Positions 1 through 7,999 of a stretch of 64,000 nt of DNA are shown piece after piece. The notes below the pieces were generated by a model, which did not search any database, was not told the origin of the DNA, and saw nothing but the letters and a program-made list of their open reading frames with translations. The DNA is from Hoylesella pleuritidis JCM 14110 (lineage in GTDB: Bacteria; Bacteroidota; Bacteroidia; Bacteroidales; Bacteroidaceae), in contig NZ_BAJN01000006.1 of NCBI RefSeq assembly GCF_000613725.1, positions 1-64,000 of the forward strand, in the 5' to 3' direction. Position 1 is the stretch's first letter. Every line of letters begins with the position of its first letter. The position numbers and the translations under genes are program-made.

Positions 1-14
1 TTATAGACACTTAT

Positions 15-36
15 AATTCATCAAACTCACGTTATT
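15..36. repeat. 22-bp direct repeat, left copy
   Basis: AATTCATCAAACTCACGTTA plus TT. It matches 416-437 at 20 of 22 positions in direct orientation. The two copies bracket the small gene at 59-406 and nothing else, so the unit looks like a roughly 400-bp cassette. Confidence 0.75.
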
Positions 37-58
37 AATAACAAATATAAACAAAATT

Positions 59-406
59 ATGAGACATCTATTTTCTGTTCTTCTCTTCGTGGCAACACTA
101 ATAGGCACAAGTAGTTTTACGTATGAAACGACATCTACAACCCGCGCAGAAAACATTAGTTTGCAGACGCAAAAGAAGTATAAGGGGAGGAAAGCTTGTA
201 AGCGTTCGAAAGCCCGTAAGCCAAGTGTCCATAAGAAAAGATCTACCCGCTCTGTTAAAGTAGGTCGGGGTGTATACATCACTCCTACAGGTTCTTGTTA
301 CCATTCACGAACATCTTGTCCTGCATTGTGGCGTGGAAACTACTCTCGCACATCTTTAAGTTCTGCACGAAGTGAAGGCTATCGTTCATGTTCAAGATGC
401 TATTAA
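59..406 (+). CDS. small secreted protein with a C-terminal Cys/His (CxxC) motif
   Basis: The 115-residue protein begins with a signal peptide (MRHLFSVLLFVATLIGTSSF), so export is likely. A very basic Lys/Arg/Ser-rich linker covers residues 39-68. The C-terminal 40 residues carry CYHSRTSC, then SLSSARSEGYRSCSRCY. This Y-H-x(4)-C ... A-x(2)-x-GY-x-x-C-x-x-C pattern resembles the small presumed metal-binding module found at the C-terminus of some secreted thermonuclease-like and cell-wall proteins; that link is family knowledge, not proven here. There is no catalytic domain. The gene stands alone between two 22-bp direct repeats, opposite in direction to the xth gene next to it, which suggests a separately acquired cassette. 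Confidence 0.6.
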   Translation: MRHLFSVLLFVATLIGTSSFTYETTSTTRAENISLQTQKKYKGRKACKRSKARKPSVHKKRSTRSVKVGRGVYITPTGSCYHSRTSCPALWRGNYSRTSLSSARSEGYRSCSRCY

Positions 407-415
407 CATAACGAG

Positions 416-437
416 AATTCGTCGAACTCACGTTATT
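416..437. repeat. 22-bp direct repeat, right copy, overlapping the end of xth
   Basis: AATTCGTCGAACTCACGTTA plus TT, 20/22 identical to 15-36. This copy contains the stop codon of xth (TAA on the minus strand, 433-435). A duplicated stretch taken from the end of a gene is what site-specific insertion at a gene 3' end leaves behind, but no integrase is visible in the window. Confidence 0.7.
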
Positions 438-1182
438 TTAGGATTAATTCAATCGGACAATGATCCGATCCTAATATTTCGGTGTGGATTCGAGCATCCT
501 CCATTCGGTCTTTCAATCGGTCTGAGATCAGGAAATAGTCAATGCGCCATCCCGTATTCTTTTCTCTTGCACGGAAACGGTAAGACCACCACGAATAAGT
601 TATCTGTTCCGGATATTTCGAGCGAAATGTATCGGTAAAACCATTAGTCAGTAATGTTGTCATCTTTTCACGTTCTTCATCCGTGAATCCGGCATTGCGG
701 TGATTGGTCTTCGGATTTTTGAGGTCGATTTCTTCGTGCGCTACATTCATATCTCCACATACGATGACGGGCTTGCGAGCATCTAATTGTAGGAGATAGG
801 TGCGGAAAGCGTCTTCCCAAGTCATTCGATAGTTGAGCCGACGAAGTTCATCTTGCGAGTTGGGGGTATAGACAGTGACGAGAAAGAAGTCATTCATTTC
901 AAGAGTAATGACGCGCCCTTCGTGGTCGTGTTCATCAATGCCGAGTCCGTAAGTGACATTGAGCGGTGGGTGTTTCGTATAGATAGCCGTACCGGAATAG
1001 CCTTTTTTATCAGCATAATTCCAATAAGACATATAACCATTGAATTGCAAATCTAATTGACCTGCTTGCATCTTGGTCTCTTGTAAGCAGAAAAAGTCAG
1101 CATCAAGGGCTTTGAATGTTTCTTCAAAGCCCTTGTTGACACAGGCCCGCAGGCCATTGACATTCCAGGAAATAAACCTCAT
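433..1182 (-). CDS. xth: exodeoxyribonuclease III (AP endonuclease)
   Basis: The protein has 249 residues, usual for the ExoIII branch of the endonuclease/exonuclease/phosphatase fold. It cuts DNA 5' of abasic sites and removes nucleotides from 3' ends in base excision repair. Visible motifs are WNVNGLR at residues 6-12, LQETK with metal-binding Glu35, GDMNVAH in the middle, and GSDHCPI near the C-terminus with the catalytic Asp-His pair. It starts one base after the stop of the upstream DUF4840 gene on the same strand, so the two are probably co-transcribed. Its last codons overlap the right copy of the 22-bp direct repeat. Confidence 0.95.
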   Translation of the reverse strand: MRFISWNVNGLRACVNKGFEETFKALDADFFCLQETKMQAGQLDLQFNGYMSYWNYADKKGYSGTAIYTKHPPLNVTYGLGIDEHDHEGRVITLEMNDFFLVTVYTPNSQDELRRLNYRMTWEDAFRTYLLQLDARKPVIVCGDMNVAHEEIDLKNPKTNHRNAGFTDEEREKMTTLLTNGFTDTFRSKYPEQITYSWWSYRFRAREKNTGWRIDYFLISDRLKDRMEDARIHTEILGSDHCPIELILK

Positions 1183-1183
1183 T

Positions 1184-1873
1184 TTATTTCTTACCTTCTA
1201 CGAGAATGAATGCTCTTCCTTGTGAGTTATCGAACATTGTACCGTCGCTCAGTTTAATTTCTTTCGGTATCAAGAAGAATTGGAGAGCTTTCTTCGGTTT
1301 ATAATACAGGTTTAAGCTGTTGTAGTTGAGTCCTACGCTTGCCCCTCCCGGTACGAAAGTGGCTGTCAAAGTCTGAGCTGCGCTATTGTGTGTATATGGA
1401 TAAGAGAGCATCCACGGCTTGCCAGTCCCTAACTTTTGAGGCCATAATATGAAGAAATAAGCATTACCTCCATACAGATTCTTGATATAATTCGACTGAG
1501 AATAAAGCCTAATATCGCTGGTGAACTCGGCTGTCAGTTTCTCCAATGCTGTTTTTACCGTTCCGTTGGCAGCGTTTAAAGCAAAGAGTCTGACGGGGAA
1601 ATCTTTCACTGTAATGATGGAATCCGTACCTACTGTGAAATGAACGACGGCACTGTCTGATTTTATCAGTCGGCCGTTAGGACTTGTGTACAATCTGGCT
1701 TTTCCTGTATATGTACCGGCCATTGCGTGGATTTGTGTCGTTTTTTCTGCTGGAGTAAGAGGCACAACAGTTGAGTCGATATCGTTACCATTGTTACTGA
1801 TACACGCGTTCAGCGAGAAAGCAGCTGTCACAAGACATGCTGCGGTTAAAAGGTTTTTTGTTAATGCTTTCAT
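1184..1873 (-). CDS. DUF4840-type lipoprotein
   Basis: This 229-residue protein has a lipoprotein signal ending in SLNAC (lipidated Cys about residue 24), followed by a short linker and LTPAEKTTQIHAMAGTYTGK, the opening typical of DUF4840 proteins of Prevotella and Bacteroides. The rest is predicted beta-rich from its alternating pattern, with no catalytic motif. The likely site is the outer membrane or periplasmic face. Function is unknown. The gene precedes xth by one base. Assignment to DUF4840 is from memory of the family opening, so moderately sure. Confidence 0.7.
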   Translation of the reverse strand: MKALTKNLLTAACLVTAAFSLNACISNNGNDIDSTVVPLTPAEKTTQIHAMAGTYTGKARLYTSPNGRLIKSDSAVVHFTVGTDSIITVKDFPVRLFALNAANGTVKTALEKLTAEFTSDIRLYSQSNYIKNLYGGNAYFFILWPQKLGTGKPWMLSYPYTHNSAAQTLTATFVPGGASVGLNYNSLNLYYKPKKALQFFLIPKEIKLSDGTMFDNSQGRAFILVEGKK

Positions 1874-1951
1874 TTTTATTTATTATTATTAAAATTGTTT
1901 ATCTGTAAAATGCTGTGTATATCGAAATCTTGCACGAGATATAGTACTTTT

Positions 1952-2545
1952 TTATATCTTTTTAGATTCACCTCTCAACAAATTCATAAATTCTTCGCGG
2001 GTCTTTGCTTGATTGAAAGCACCGCTGAAATCGCTGGTTGTCGTGATGGCGTTCTGTTTTTCTACACCGCGCATCTGCATACACATATGTTTGGCTTCGA
2101 TGACGACCATCACGCCCAAGGGATGCAATGTATTCTCGATACAGTCTTTAATCTGTTGTGTGAGACGCTCTTGCACTTGCAGCCGATGGCTGAAAATATC
2201 GACAACTCGCGCTATTTTGCTTAATCCGGTGATGTAACCGTTTGGGATATAGGCAACGTGGGCTTTGCCATAAAAGGGTAGGAGATGATGTTCGCACATC
2301 GAAAAGAAGTCGATGTCTTTGACTATCACCATTTGATTATACTTCTCTTCAAAGAGTGCATCGGTCAGAACCTTATGTGGGTCTTGTGTATATCCGCGCG
2401 TTAAAACCTGCATAGCCTTGGCTACTCGTATCGGAGTTTTCTGTAATCCGTCGCGTTCAGGATCTTCTCCAAGCAATTCTAATACGCGCTCGTAATGCGA
2501 AGCAAGTTCATCAAGGCCGTCTCTCCATTCTGTTTCTGTATTCAT
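1952..2545 (-). CDS. folE: GTP cyclohydrolase I
   Basis: The protein has 197 residues, a normal length for a type I (FolE) enzyme, which turns GTP into 7,8-dihydroneopterin triphosphate, the first step to folate and a branch point to queuosine. Zinc ligands are visible as Cys84 and His87 in CEHHLLPF and Cys155 in HMCMQMRG. Residues 32-55 ([13 protein letters not shown]) are the standard entry motif. The gene sits downstream of the SPOR/tpiA group on the same strand, separated by an AT-rich repetitive spacer. folK, folA, thyA and queA elsewhere in the window use this pathway or its products. Confidence 0.96.
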   Translation of the reverse strand: MNTETEWRDGLDELASHYERVLELLGEDPERDGLQKTPIRVAKAMQVLTRGYTQDPHKVLTDALFEEKYNQMVIVKDIDFFSMCEHHLLPFYGKAHVAYIPNGYITGLSKIARVVDIFSHRLQVQERLTQQIKDCIENTLHPLGVMVVIEAKHMCMQMRGVEKQNAITTTSDFSGAFNQAKTREEFMNLLRGESKKI

Positions 2546-2678
2546 TTCTGAGTTTTTAAGTTTGTAAGTGAGTTTCTAAGTTTATGAGTTTTAATGTTTT
2601 GAATTTAGTAAGTTTTAAGTTACAGTGGGTGAAAACTTATAAATTTAAGAACTCGTAAACTCAAATACTAACTCACCG
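2546..2678. repeat. AT-rich low-complexity spacer with the word TAAGTTTATGAGTTTT
   Basis: The 133-bp gap between folE and the SPOR gene is made of variants of GAGTTTnTAAGTTT on one side and AACTCGTAAACTC on the other, so it can fold on itself. TAAGTTTATGAGTTTT at 2577-2592 is the exact reverse complement of 16002-16017, and 14 of its bases recur at 58429-58442. Confidence 0.6.
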
Positions 2679-3335
2679 TCACTCTTGCACCGTTATTTTT
2701 CCTCGTACCACGATGGACGATTTATAGCCCATTTTTTGTATTTGCAGCAACATTCTACTGGCTTCTTCGTAACTTCGATAGTTACCTACGCGACAGATCC
2801 AACGCGGTGAATAGAAGTGAACATAAACGGGTTGGTCGGGAAATCTCATTTTAATAGCATTGCCAATCTGTTGAGCCCGAGTTTTATCCGCCCGTGAATT
2901 TCCTCCTGCGAATGCCTGAACCCGGTAGCCGTCAACCTTGTAACTGCTACGCATCACTTTTTTCCGCATATCTACGACGGGAATATCAAACTCGTCATCG
3001 TCTTTATTTTCTTTCTTTGTTGTCGTTTCGAGTTTAACGGATTCCTCTTTTTTGATTGAGTCAGGATTGTGATGCTGTGGTTTGATGGGGGATGCCGATT
3101 TATTGGCTGCGACTTTCTCTTTAACCGGGATAGATTTGTCTTTTACAAGTGTCGCCTTGACTGGTTGTTTGGTTTGTGGTTTACCGTTAACCAATTCGTC
3201 GATTTCCTTGCTCTGGTTAACGGTCATGGTGCCCTGTCCTTTGTCCTTCCGCTGGATGTGTTCAATGAAAGTCTGTGCCTGAACGCATACCGTGGAGCAC
3301 AGTGCGATCATCAGTGTAGTGACGAATTGTTTCAT
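2679..3335 (-). CDS. secreted SPOR-domain protein
   Basis: The 218-residue protein starts with a signal peptide (MKQFVTTLMIALCSTVCVQAQ). Residues 25-125 are a Lys/Thr/Pro-rich, low-complexity linker. The C-terminal part, about 132-215 (YRVQAFAGGNSRADKTRAQQ ... RVGNYRSYEEASRMLLQIQK), is a SPOR domain, a fold known to bind denuded peptidoglycan glycans at division sites. A periplasmic role at the cell wall is therefore inferred. The neighbourhood DUF1599-DoxX-tpiA-SPOR-folE on one strand is a familiar Bacteroidales arrangement. Confidence 0.85.
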   Translation of the reverse strand: MKQFVTTLMIALCSTVCVQAQTFIEHIQRKDKGQGTMTVNQSKEIDELVNGKPQTKQPVKATLVKDKSIPVKEKVAANKSASPIKPQHHNPDSIKKEESVKLETTTKKENKDDDEFDIPVVDMRKKVMRSSYKVDGYRVQAFAGGNSRADKTRAQQIGNAIKMRFPDQPVYVHFYSPRWICRVGNYRSYEEASRMLLQIQKMGYKSSIVVRGKITVQE

Positions 3336-3375
3336 TTTATCCGGATTCAGTTTATGTGAGCTGTCTCAGGCGAAT

Positions 3376-3414
3376 GGTTTAAGGTGGCAAGATTTGCTTG
3401 TCAAACCTTAAACC
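3376..3414. terminator. perfect 10-bp inverted repeat between tpiA and the SPOR gene
   Basis: GGTTTAAGGT (3376-3385) pairs exactly with ACCTTAAACC (3405-3414), and inside the loop CAAG can pair with CTTG. It follows the stop of tpiA on the minus strand only 24 bp past 3438, but no run of T follows, so it may be an attenuator or mRNA-end stabiliser and not a classic terminator. Confidence 0.5.
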
Positions 3415-3437
3415 GATACGCCCTCAACCGTAAGTGA

Positions 3438-4199
3438 TTATTTCTTCCAAGCGTCGATAATTCCTTTGAAGTCGGCTGCTTTCAGTGAGGCACCTCCTAT
3501 CAAACCACCATCGATATCAGGTTTGGAGAACAATTCTGGTGCATTGCTTGCTTTGCAGCTGCCGCCATAAAGAATGGTGGTCTCTTCGGCAACCTCTTTT
3601 CCGTATTTTTCTGCAATGACTGAACGCACGAAAGCGTGGATTTCCTCGGCCTGATCTGCCGTTGCAGTCTTACCGGTTCCTATGGCCCAGATAGGTTCGT
3701 AAGCAATGATTATATTCTTAAATTCCTCTGCTGACAGATTGAATACACTGCCTTCGAGTTCTGCCTTGCATACTTCATTCTGCTTGTTAGCTTCACGTTC
3801 TTCTAAGGTTTCACCGATACAGAAGATCACTTTGAGGTCGTTTTTCAAAGCCAGAAGTACTTTTTCTTTCAGGGTCTCGGGTGTATCATTGTAGTATTGA
3901 CGGCGTTCCGAGTGACCAAGAATGACATATCGGGCACCGGTACTCTTTACCATCTCTGCCGAAACCTCTCCGGTAAAAGCTCCTTTCTCCTTATCGGCGC
4001 AGTTTTCTGCACCCAAACCGATAACATCTTGGTTCAAAACGTCAGCCACAGAAGCCAAATGAATAAACGGTGTGCAGATGATCACGCCGCAGTTAGGCTT
4101 TTCTGCTGTCAAGGCTGCATTTAATTCTTTGGCCAAAGCCACACCTTCTTGAAGGTTTAAATTCATCTTCCAGTTACCTGCTACAATTTTCTTTCTCAT
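3438..4199 (-). CDS. tpiA: triosephosphate isomerase
   Basis: The 253-residue segment beginning at the ATG at 4199 is a full-length TIM-barrel isomerase that interconverts dihydroxyacetone phosphate and glyceraldehyde 3-phosphate in glycolysis. Counting from that Met, the substrate Lys is 11 (GNWKMN), the catalytic His is 96 (ILGHSERR), the catalytic Glu is 168 ([12 protein letters not shown]), and the phosphate-binding loop is [10 protein letters not shown]. The sequence before the ATG is A-rich (AAAAAGAAAAAAGAAA), common for start sites in this phylum. It lies in the same frame as the DoxX gene, so it could also be made as part of a longer fusion. Confidence 0.93.
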   Translation of the reverse strand: MRKKIVAGNWKMNLNLQEGVALAKELNAALTAEKPNCGVIICTPFIHLASVADVLNQDVIGLGAENCADKEKGAFTGEVSAEMVKSTGARYVILGHSERRQYYNDTPETLKEKVLLALKNDLKVIFCIGETLEEREANKQNEVCKAELEGSVFNLSAEEFKNIIIAYEPIWAIGTGKTATADQAEEIHAFVRSVIAEKYGKEVAEETTILYGGSCKASNAPELFSKPDIDGGLIGGASLKAADFKGIIDAWKK

Positions 4200-5507
4200 T
4201 TTCTTTTTTCTTTTTAAACGTTGATATATTTTGTTTGAATCTTCTTTTTGTTTCAACCAGCGAGTCCAAGCCCACATCCGGTCGGCTACAGTGAGTAAGA
4301 ACAGCGGTAGCGCAAACCATAAAAGGATTCTCAATATCTTACTGGGGACGCTGTCGGTAGGTATTTTCCCAATGTCTAACTGTTGTAAAGGAGCATTCAA
4401 TTCATCGCTTTTAGGCAGATCATTGTGGCTCCATTTGCGAATAATCGTACCGTTTTTGAGTAATACCAAGCCCGGATTACTTCTGATGATTGTCTTTAAT
4501 GTTGTTTCGTCTGCTGTACAAAAGGGGTATTCAGCGCCTGTAATGTCTTCCCATTTGGTAATTGCTTTCTGTGTGCTTGCCGTCAAGCAATAGAATGGGA
4601 TATGCTCTTCTTGTGCATATTCGTATACTTGATCGATGGCTCCGAAATTGCTGTCGTCGGCTTGTTCCAAATGAGGTGCAATGAGCAGGAAAGTATATCC
4701 TGAATCGGAAAGCACTTCATTGGTAATATCTTGACCGTCACTGAGGCGCTCAATAGTGAAATCGTGAATTGGCGGAACATATCCCGCTTCGGTCTGTACT
4801 GTCTTACTATCAACAAATTGCCACGTAGAGTCGGGGTAATTGGCCAATGTAAATACTTTCTCTACACCATTCTTGCGCATCAGAAAGGTTGTTTCAAACT
4901 TCGGTTTCGGGGCTCCTGGAGGTATCTTCATTCCAGCTTTGATATTCACCCCGATGCGGTAAGGCCGGAAATCGAACTGCGGTAGCTTGTAAAGGCTGTA
5001 TCCGGCGGACATCAAAATAAAGATAATCGTGTAGTTGATGATGATCCATTGGTTGCTTTGAGAGATGAATCGCACCATTCTTAACGGCCAGACGGCCACT
5101 GTAATGGCACAAATCAACAGTCCAATATTTTTAATCAACGACTCGGTATTGGTCAGCACGATGATTTCTCCGAAACATCCGCAGTCTTTTACAGGGTCAG
5201 CTGCGACCAGCCAAACAGTGATAAGTGTCATCACTGACATCAGAACCACAATTAGCCGAGATGTAAGTCGACGTCGGATTGCGAACAACATCAAGATACC
5301 TAATGTGAACTCAACCGCCGATAAACCCACCGAAGTACCCAAAGTTACCCAGTCGGGGATGTAACTGCGCAGGTTCAAGGCTGTGAGATAGTCCTGAATC
5401 TTATATTGTGTACCTAAGGGATCGATTGCTTTGACATACCCCGCGAAGATGAATGTTACTGCAATGATCAGTCGGCACAAGTTTACTATAATGCGCTTGA
5501 CGTTCAC
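3438..5507 (-). CDS. DoxX/MauE-type membrane protein, reading in frame into triosephosphate isomerase
   Basis: One open frame of 689 codons. Residues 1-175 hold about four or five membrane helices and the DCGCFG motif of DoxX/MauE-like proteins. About 190-400 looks like a thioredoxin-fold region without a clear CxxC pair (FYCLTAST), then a last helix ([16 protein letters not shown]). After RLKRKKK, residue 437 begins a complete tpiA with no stop codon between. The start is GTG at 5507, overlapping the TGA of the DUF1599 gene (GTGA). The fusion may be real, may be two cistrons without a stop where tpiA starts internally, or may come from a base error; TAA would appear in one of the other frames in the A-rich junction. 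Confidence 0.75.
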   Translation of the reverse strand: MNVKRIIVNLCRLIIAVTFIFAGYVKAIDPLGTQYKIQDYLTALNLRSYIPDWVTLGTSVGLSAVEFTLGILMLFAIRRRLTSRLIVVLMSVMTLITVWLVAADPVKDCGCFGEIIVLTNTESLIKNIGLLICAITVAVWPLRMVRFISQSNQWIIINYTIIFILMSAGYSLYKLPQFDFRPYRIGVNIKAGMKIPPGAPKPKFETTFLMRKNGVEKVFTLANYPDSTWQFVDSKTVQTEAGYVPPIHDFTIERLSDGQDITNEVLSDSGYTFLLIAPHLEQADDSNFGAIDQVYEYAQEEHIPFYCLTASTQKAITKWEDITGAEYPFCTADETTLKTIIRSNPGLVLLKNGTIIRKWSHNDLPKSDELNAPLQQLDIGKIPTDSVPSKILRILLWFALPLFLLTVADRMWAWTRWLKQKEDSNKIYQRLKRKKKMRKKIVAGNWKMNLNLQEGVALAKELNAALTAEKPNCGVIICTPFIHLASVADVLNQDVIGLGAENCADKEKGAFTGEVSAEMVKSTGARYVILGHSERRQYYNDTPETLKEKVLLALKNDLKVIFCIGETLEEREANKQNEVCKAELEGSVFNLSAEEFKNIIIAYEPIWAIGTGKTATADQAEEIHAFVRSVIAEKYGKEVAEETTILYGGSCKASNAPELFSKPDIDGGLIGGASLKAADFKGIIDAWKK

Positions 5508-6067
5508 GCTTCTTGTTCCTGCTCTTTCAATTTGATGGCACCGAATGTTGCATAGTTGACAATGTCCATATAGTTGGCGTCGATTCCCTCTGAAACAAGG
5601 GCCTCACCGTTGATGTCTTCCAATTCTTTTATACGTTGGAGTTTGGTCAAAATAAAGTCCGTATAACTGCTGACACGCATTGCTCGCCATGCCTCATCAT
5701 AGTCGTGGTTCTTGCGAAGCATCAGTTTCAATGCTTCGTTTGCGTACCGATCATAGAGTGTCAGTGCCTCGTCGGGATTAATATCCACCTCATCGGTGAA
5801 GCCTTTTGCCAATTGAATCAGCCCCACAATACCATAGTTGATCAGCGCAATGAACTCCGGGCGAATACCTTCATCTACCATTGCCTCCTTTTTCAACTCC
5901 AAAGAACGAATGCGCTTGGCCTTGATGAAAAGTTGATCTGTCAGTGACGAAGGTCTCAGAATACGCCACGATGCACCGTAGTCGTGCAATTTCTTTTCAA
6001 AAAGAGCACGGCATTCGCCCATCACTGTGGTGAATTGGTCTTCCGTTTTCAACGAATTATCTACCAT
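5504..6067 (-). CDS. DUF1599 protein with two internal repeats
   Basis: With the chosen start the protein has 187 residues. It contains two similar halves: [19 protein letters not shown] ... [11 protein letters not shown] and [19 protein letters not shown] ... [11 protein letters not shown], the hallmark of DUF1599 (nucleotide-modification associated domain 1). Its biochemical role is not established. Longer starts at 6100 and 6118 are open, but a promoter -7 box (TAAATTTG, 6095-6088) lies between them and the Met at 6067, so the transcript would begin downstream of the longer starts. The stop codon overlaps the GTG of the DoxX gene, so translation is probably coupled. Confidence 0.85.
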   Translation of the reverse strand: MVDNSLKTEDQFTTVMGECRALFEKKLHDYGASWRILRPSSLTDQLFIKAKRIRSLELKKEAMVDEGIRPEFIALINYGIVGLIQLAKGFTDEVDINPDEALTLYDRYANEALKLMLRKNHDYDEAWRAMRVSSYTDFILTKLQRIKELEDINGEALVSEGIDANYMDIVNYATFGAIKLKEQEQEA

Positions 6068-6087
6068 AAAAGTCTGAAATCTGTGTG

Positions 6088-6119
6088 CAAATTTACGCAT
6101 TTCATTTGAGACAACCAAA
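6088..6119 (-). promoter_or_regulatory. promoter for the DUF1599-DoxX-tpiA operon
   Basis: On the minus strand TTTG (6119-6116), 20 nt, then TAAATTTG (6095-6088), an exact match to the Bacteroidetes TTTG/TAnnTTTG pattern. It fixes the translation start at 6067. Confidence 0.65.
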
Positions 6120-6150
6120 TTAAATGATTTGAGTCATTTGATAATTGAAA

Positions 6151-6260
6151 ATTGAGAATTAATTAATGCGATCTCTGTTTCGTAAATATATAAAATGCAG
6201 ATGAGTATTAAGGCGGGTCCTGACAGCCGATTCTCAATTCTTAATTTTTTAATTCTCAAT
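6151..6260. repeat. inverted repeat ATTGAGAATTAA / TTAATTCTCAAT
   Basis: ATTGAGAATTAA (6151-6162) pairs with TTAATTCTCAAT (6249-6260), with a further partial copy (ATTCTCAATTCTTAATT) at about 6230-6245. The right arm overlaps the stop codon of the lipoprotein gene at 6256. Confidence 0.5.
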
Positions 6261-6660
6261 GTTCCTTTTGTCGTTTATGAATCACGCGCACCGTGCTGCA
6301 TAGCACGTCGTAGCGTATTTGTAGCGAATCGTGTTTTATTCGCAGGGCAGCTGGATAGACACGATTGCCATATTGGGCAATCTGCCGTTGTACCGTTTGT
6401 AGTGCTGAATCGGTGTGGGCTATGTCGTTTTGCGTTATTCTCAATGACGCTTTCTGCCAGAATTCCAGTGCCTTTTTGCGCGCGTTGATAGCCTTGGGAT
6501 AGCGCTTGCGGAGAGTTTTAATCGAATCGAGAGCTTGTCGATACTCCTTATTATAATATAGGGTCTCGATGCGGGCGATAGCTTCTGCCGCCCGTTCTTC
6601 ATCAGTCTGACCGCACGCTATACATAGCGCCACGGTGAAAATCATTACAAGTTTCTTCAT
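6256..6660 (-). CDS. small helical lipoprotein, function unknown
   Basis: The 134-residue protein has a lipoprotein signal with Cys at residue 16 (MIFTVALCIACGQ). The rest is mostly charged helix with a TPR-like opening (AIARIETLYYNKEYRQALDS, about residues 27-46) and further heptad-like stretches to the C-terminus. No catalytic motif is visible. It is probably anchored in the inner leaflet of the outer membrane or at the surface. The pattern is common among uncharacterised Bacteroidales lipoproteins. A weak -7 box (TAGATTTG, 6678-6671, minus strand) lies just upstream. Confidence 0.7.
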   Translation of the reverse strand: MKKLVMIFTVALCIACGQTDEERAAEAIARIETLYYNKEYRQALDSIKTLRKRYPKAINARKKALEFWQKASLRITQNDIAHTDSALQTVQRQIAQYGNRVYPAALRIKHDSLQIRYDVLCSTVRVIHKRQKEH

Positions 6661-6774
6661 AATCAGGGGACAAATCTACAATAAATCGGTGGAAAAATCG
6701 AAAGAAACGGGAAGATTAACGTAATTCTTCCATTCATATAAAAGGCTTTCCACAATTAAATTATTCTCTTTTTC

Positions 6775-6805
6775 TTGCAAGTTTAGAATTTCTTAATTAC
6801 TTTTG
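6775..6805 (+). promoter_or_regulatory. promoter ahead of the YkuD-like/unknown gene pair
   Basis: TTG (6775-6777), 20 nt, then TACTTTTG (6798-6805), matching the Bacteroidetes consensus. It would drive the broken ORF at 6848-7223 and the gene at 7232. Confidence 0.55.
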
Positions 6806-6847
6806 TCGCGGTGGTGGATTCCAAAAGTCTTGTAACACACACAAGAA

Positions 6848-7223
6848 ATGCTACTTTTACGACAAAATCGTGATAAAAAGTCAATGTCTTTATGGGAAAC
6901 GATGTACTTATTAGAATTACAGGTCAAGAAACAGTCCCTCCCCTCATAAAGGTGCAATACAAATCCAGAATAGTTTTCTTATTCACAGCGGACCACCTAC
7001 TTTGCAGGATAGCGGATGGGGAAGCGCCGGGTGCATTGAGATTATTGGAAACTTCTCCGACTTCAAGGAGGACATTAAGACCGTATCAGGAATAGGAGGA
7101 TATTTGCTGAGTGATGAAATCATTTTCAGATTGATAAAGGCAGGAAAGTTATATATAGAGATTGAGGTAGCTTCCAAACCTAACATTACCCCAATGTCAA
7201 ATCAGTTTAAACTCAAGATATAA
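6848..7223 (+). pseudogene. broken YkuD-like (L,D-transpeptidase/toxin-like) ORF
   Basis: The frame open from 6915 to 7223 encodes a good domain end: NSFLIHSGPPTLQDSGWGSA, then GCIEIIGNFSDFKEDI and a beta-rich tail. His, then 16 residues on Cys in S-A-G-C-I, matches the HxG ... S-x-G-C-I catalytic pattern of YkuD-type L,D-transpeptidases and of toxin families built on that fold. No ATG exists in this frame; only TTG at 7002, inside the motif. Possible N-termini lie in the other frames (ATG at 6848 and 6892). A one-base loss in the C-rich stretch CCCTCCCC near 6935-6945 would join the 6892 frame to it. So this is either a decayed remnant or a frame broken by a base error. Confidence 0.55.
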
Positions 7224-7231
7224 AAAGCAAT

Positions 7232-7801
7232 ATGAAGAGATTTGCATTATATTTCGTATATCTGACTTGTATGCTTTGCAATTGCAAAGCGCAAACAGCA
7301 CCGTCGCCAGCAAAAGATATGACACGGCAATATATGTGTGAAAATCAGCTGGTGGATTCCATGGGATACCGAAATACGCCAACTTACCGTGTTATATCCG
7401 TTGAGAACACTTATACACTGCGATGGACAGGCAAGACTTTTACCGGCGTGCACAAAAACAAAGCTAATCCATGGCTTATCAGTGCCGTGGTGAAAGGTAT
7501 GAATACCAAATGGCTGAACCATTCCCTTTCGATTGCGACAAAAGATGTATGGGTGCTTAAAGACAGTATTCAGAAAGATGTAATAACCATCGTTGCCTTG
7601 AAGTCTGCCGAGACGGGGTGGAACATCAATACCTTTAACAGGGAATATTTTATGATAGACGAATGCAAAGCGCCCTTGTATGCAGTTCCATACTTTATAA
7701 ACGGCAGTGTTTACGTCATCTGCATTATCCCATCATTCCAAATTGTGGGTAATGAGGTGCGTCCCGTCATCGACAGAAAATCTTGTATGAAGATATATTG
7801 A
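7232..7801 (+). CDS. secreted protein of unknown function, possible partner of the YkuD-like ORF
   Basis: The 189-residue protein has an N-terminal signal (MKRFALYFVYLTCMLCNCKA, cleavage before Q or lipidation at a Cys). No family is recognised. The mature part is beta-rich with many aromatic residues (YTLRWTGKTFTG, VYVICIIPSFQIVG). It starts 8 bases after the YkuD-like frame ends and probably shares its mRNA. A periplasmic protein directly following a small peptidoglycan-hydrolase-like domain is the order seen in effector/immunity pairs; an immunity role is inference only. The region is more AT-rich than its neighbours. Confidence 0.6.
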   Translation: MKRFALYFVYLTCMLCNCKAQTAPSPAKDMTRQYMCENQLVDSMGYRNTPTYRVISVENTYTLRWTGKTFTGVHKNKANPWLISAVVKGMNTKWLNHSLSIATKDVWVLKDSIQKDVITIVALKSAETGWNINTFNREYFMIDECKAPLYAVPYFINGSVYVICIIPSFQIVGNEVRPVIDRKSCMKIY

Positions 7802-7953
7802 AGCCACTTATGAATAAAGTTTTCCTGTAAAGGAATGTATCTTTTCGATTCTTTCCGGTGTTTCAGATAATTGGAAAGAATTGGAGAAAAGCAGAATGGG
7901 AGTATTCCTGGCACTCATTTGTGAAAATAAAAGAGGTAATCTGCAAGGTATAT

Positions 7954-7984
7954 TTTGCTTTTCGACCGATTTGTCGTAATTTTG
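7954..7984 (+). promoter_or_regulatory. promoter of cca
   Basis: TTTG (7954-7957), exactly 19 nt, then TAATTTTG (7977-7984). This is a perfect match to the Bacteroidetes housekeeping promoter and favours the ATG at 8000 over the in-frame TTG at 7955. Confidence 0.75.
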
Positions 7985-7999
7985 CAGGCAAATAAAAAG

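Noticed and set aside
7848..7882. Hairpin ATTCTTTCC/GGAAAGAAT after the unknown secreted protein as a terminator
   Set aside because: The stem is AT-rich with a long loop and no T-run, so support is too weak.
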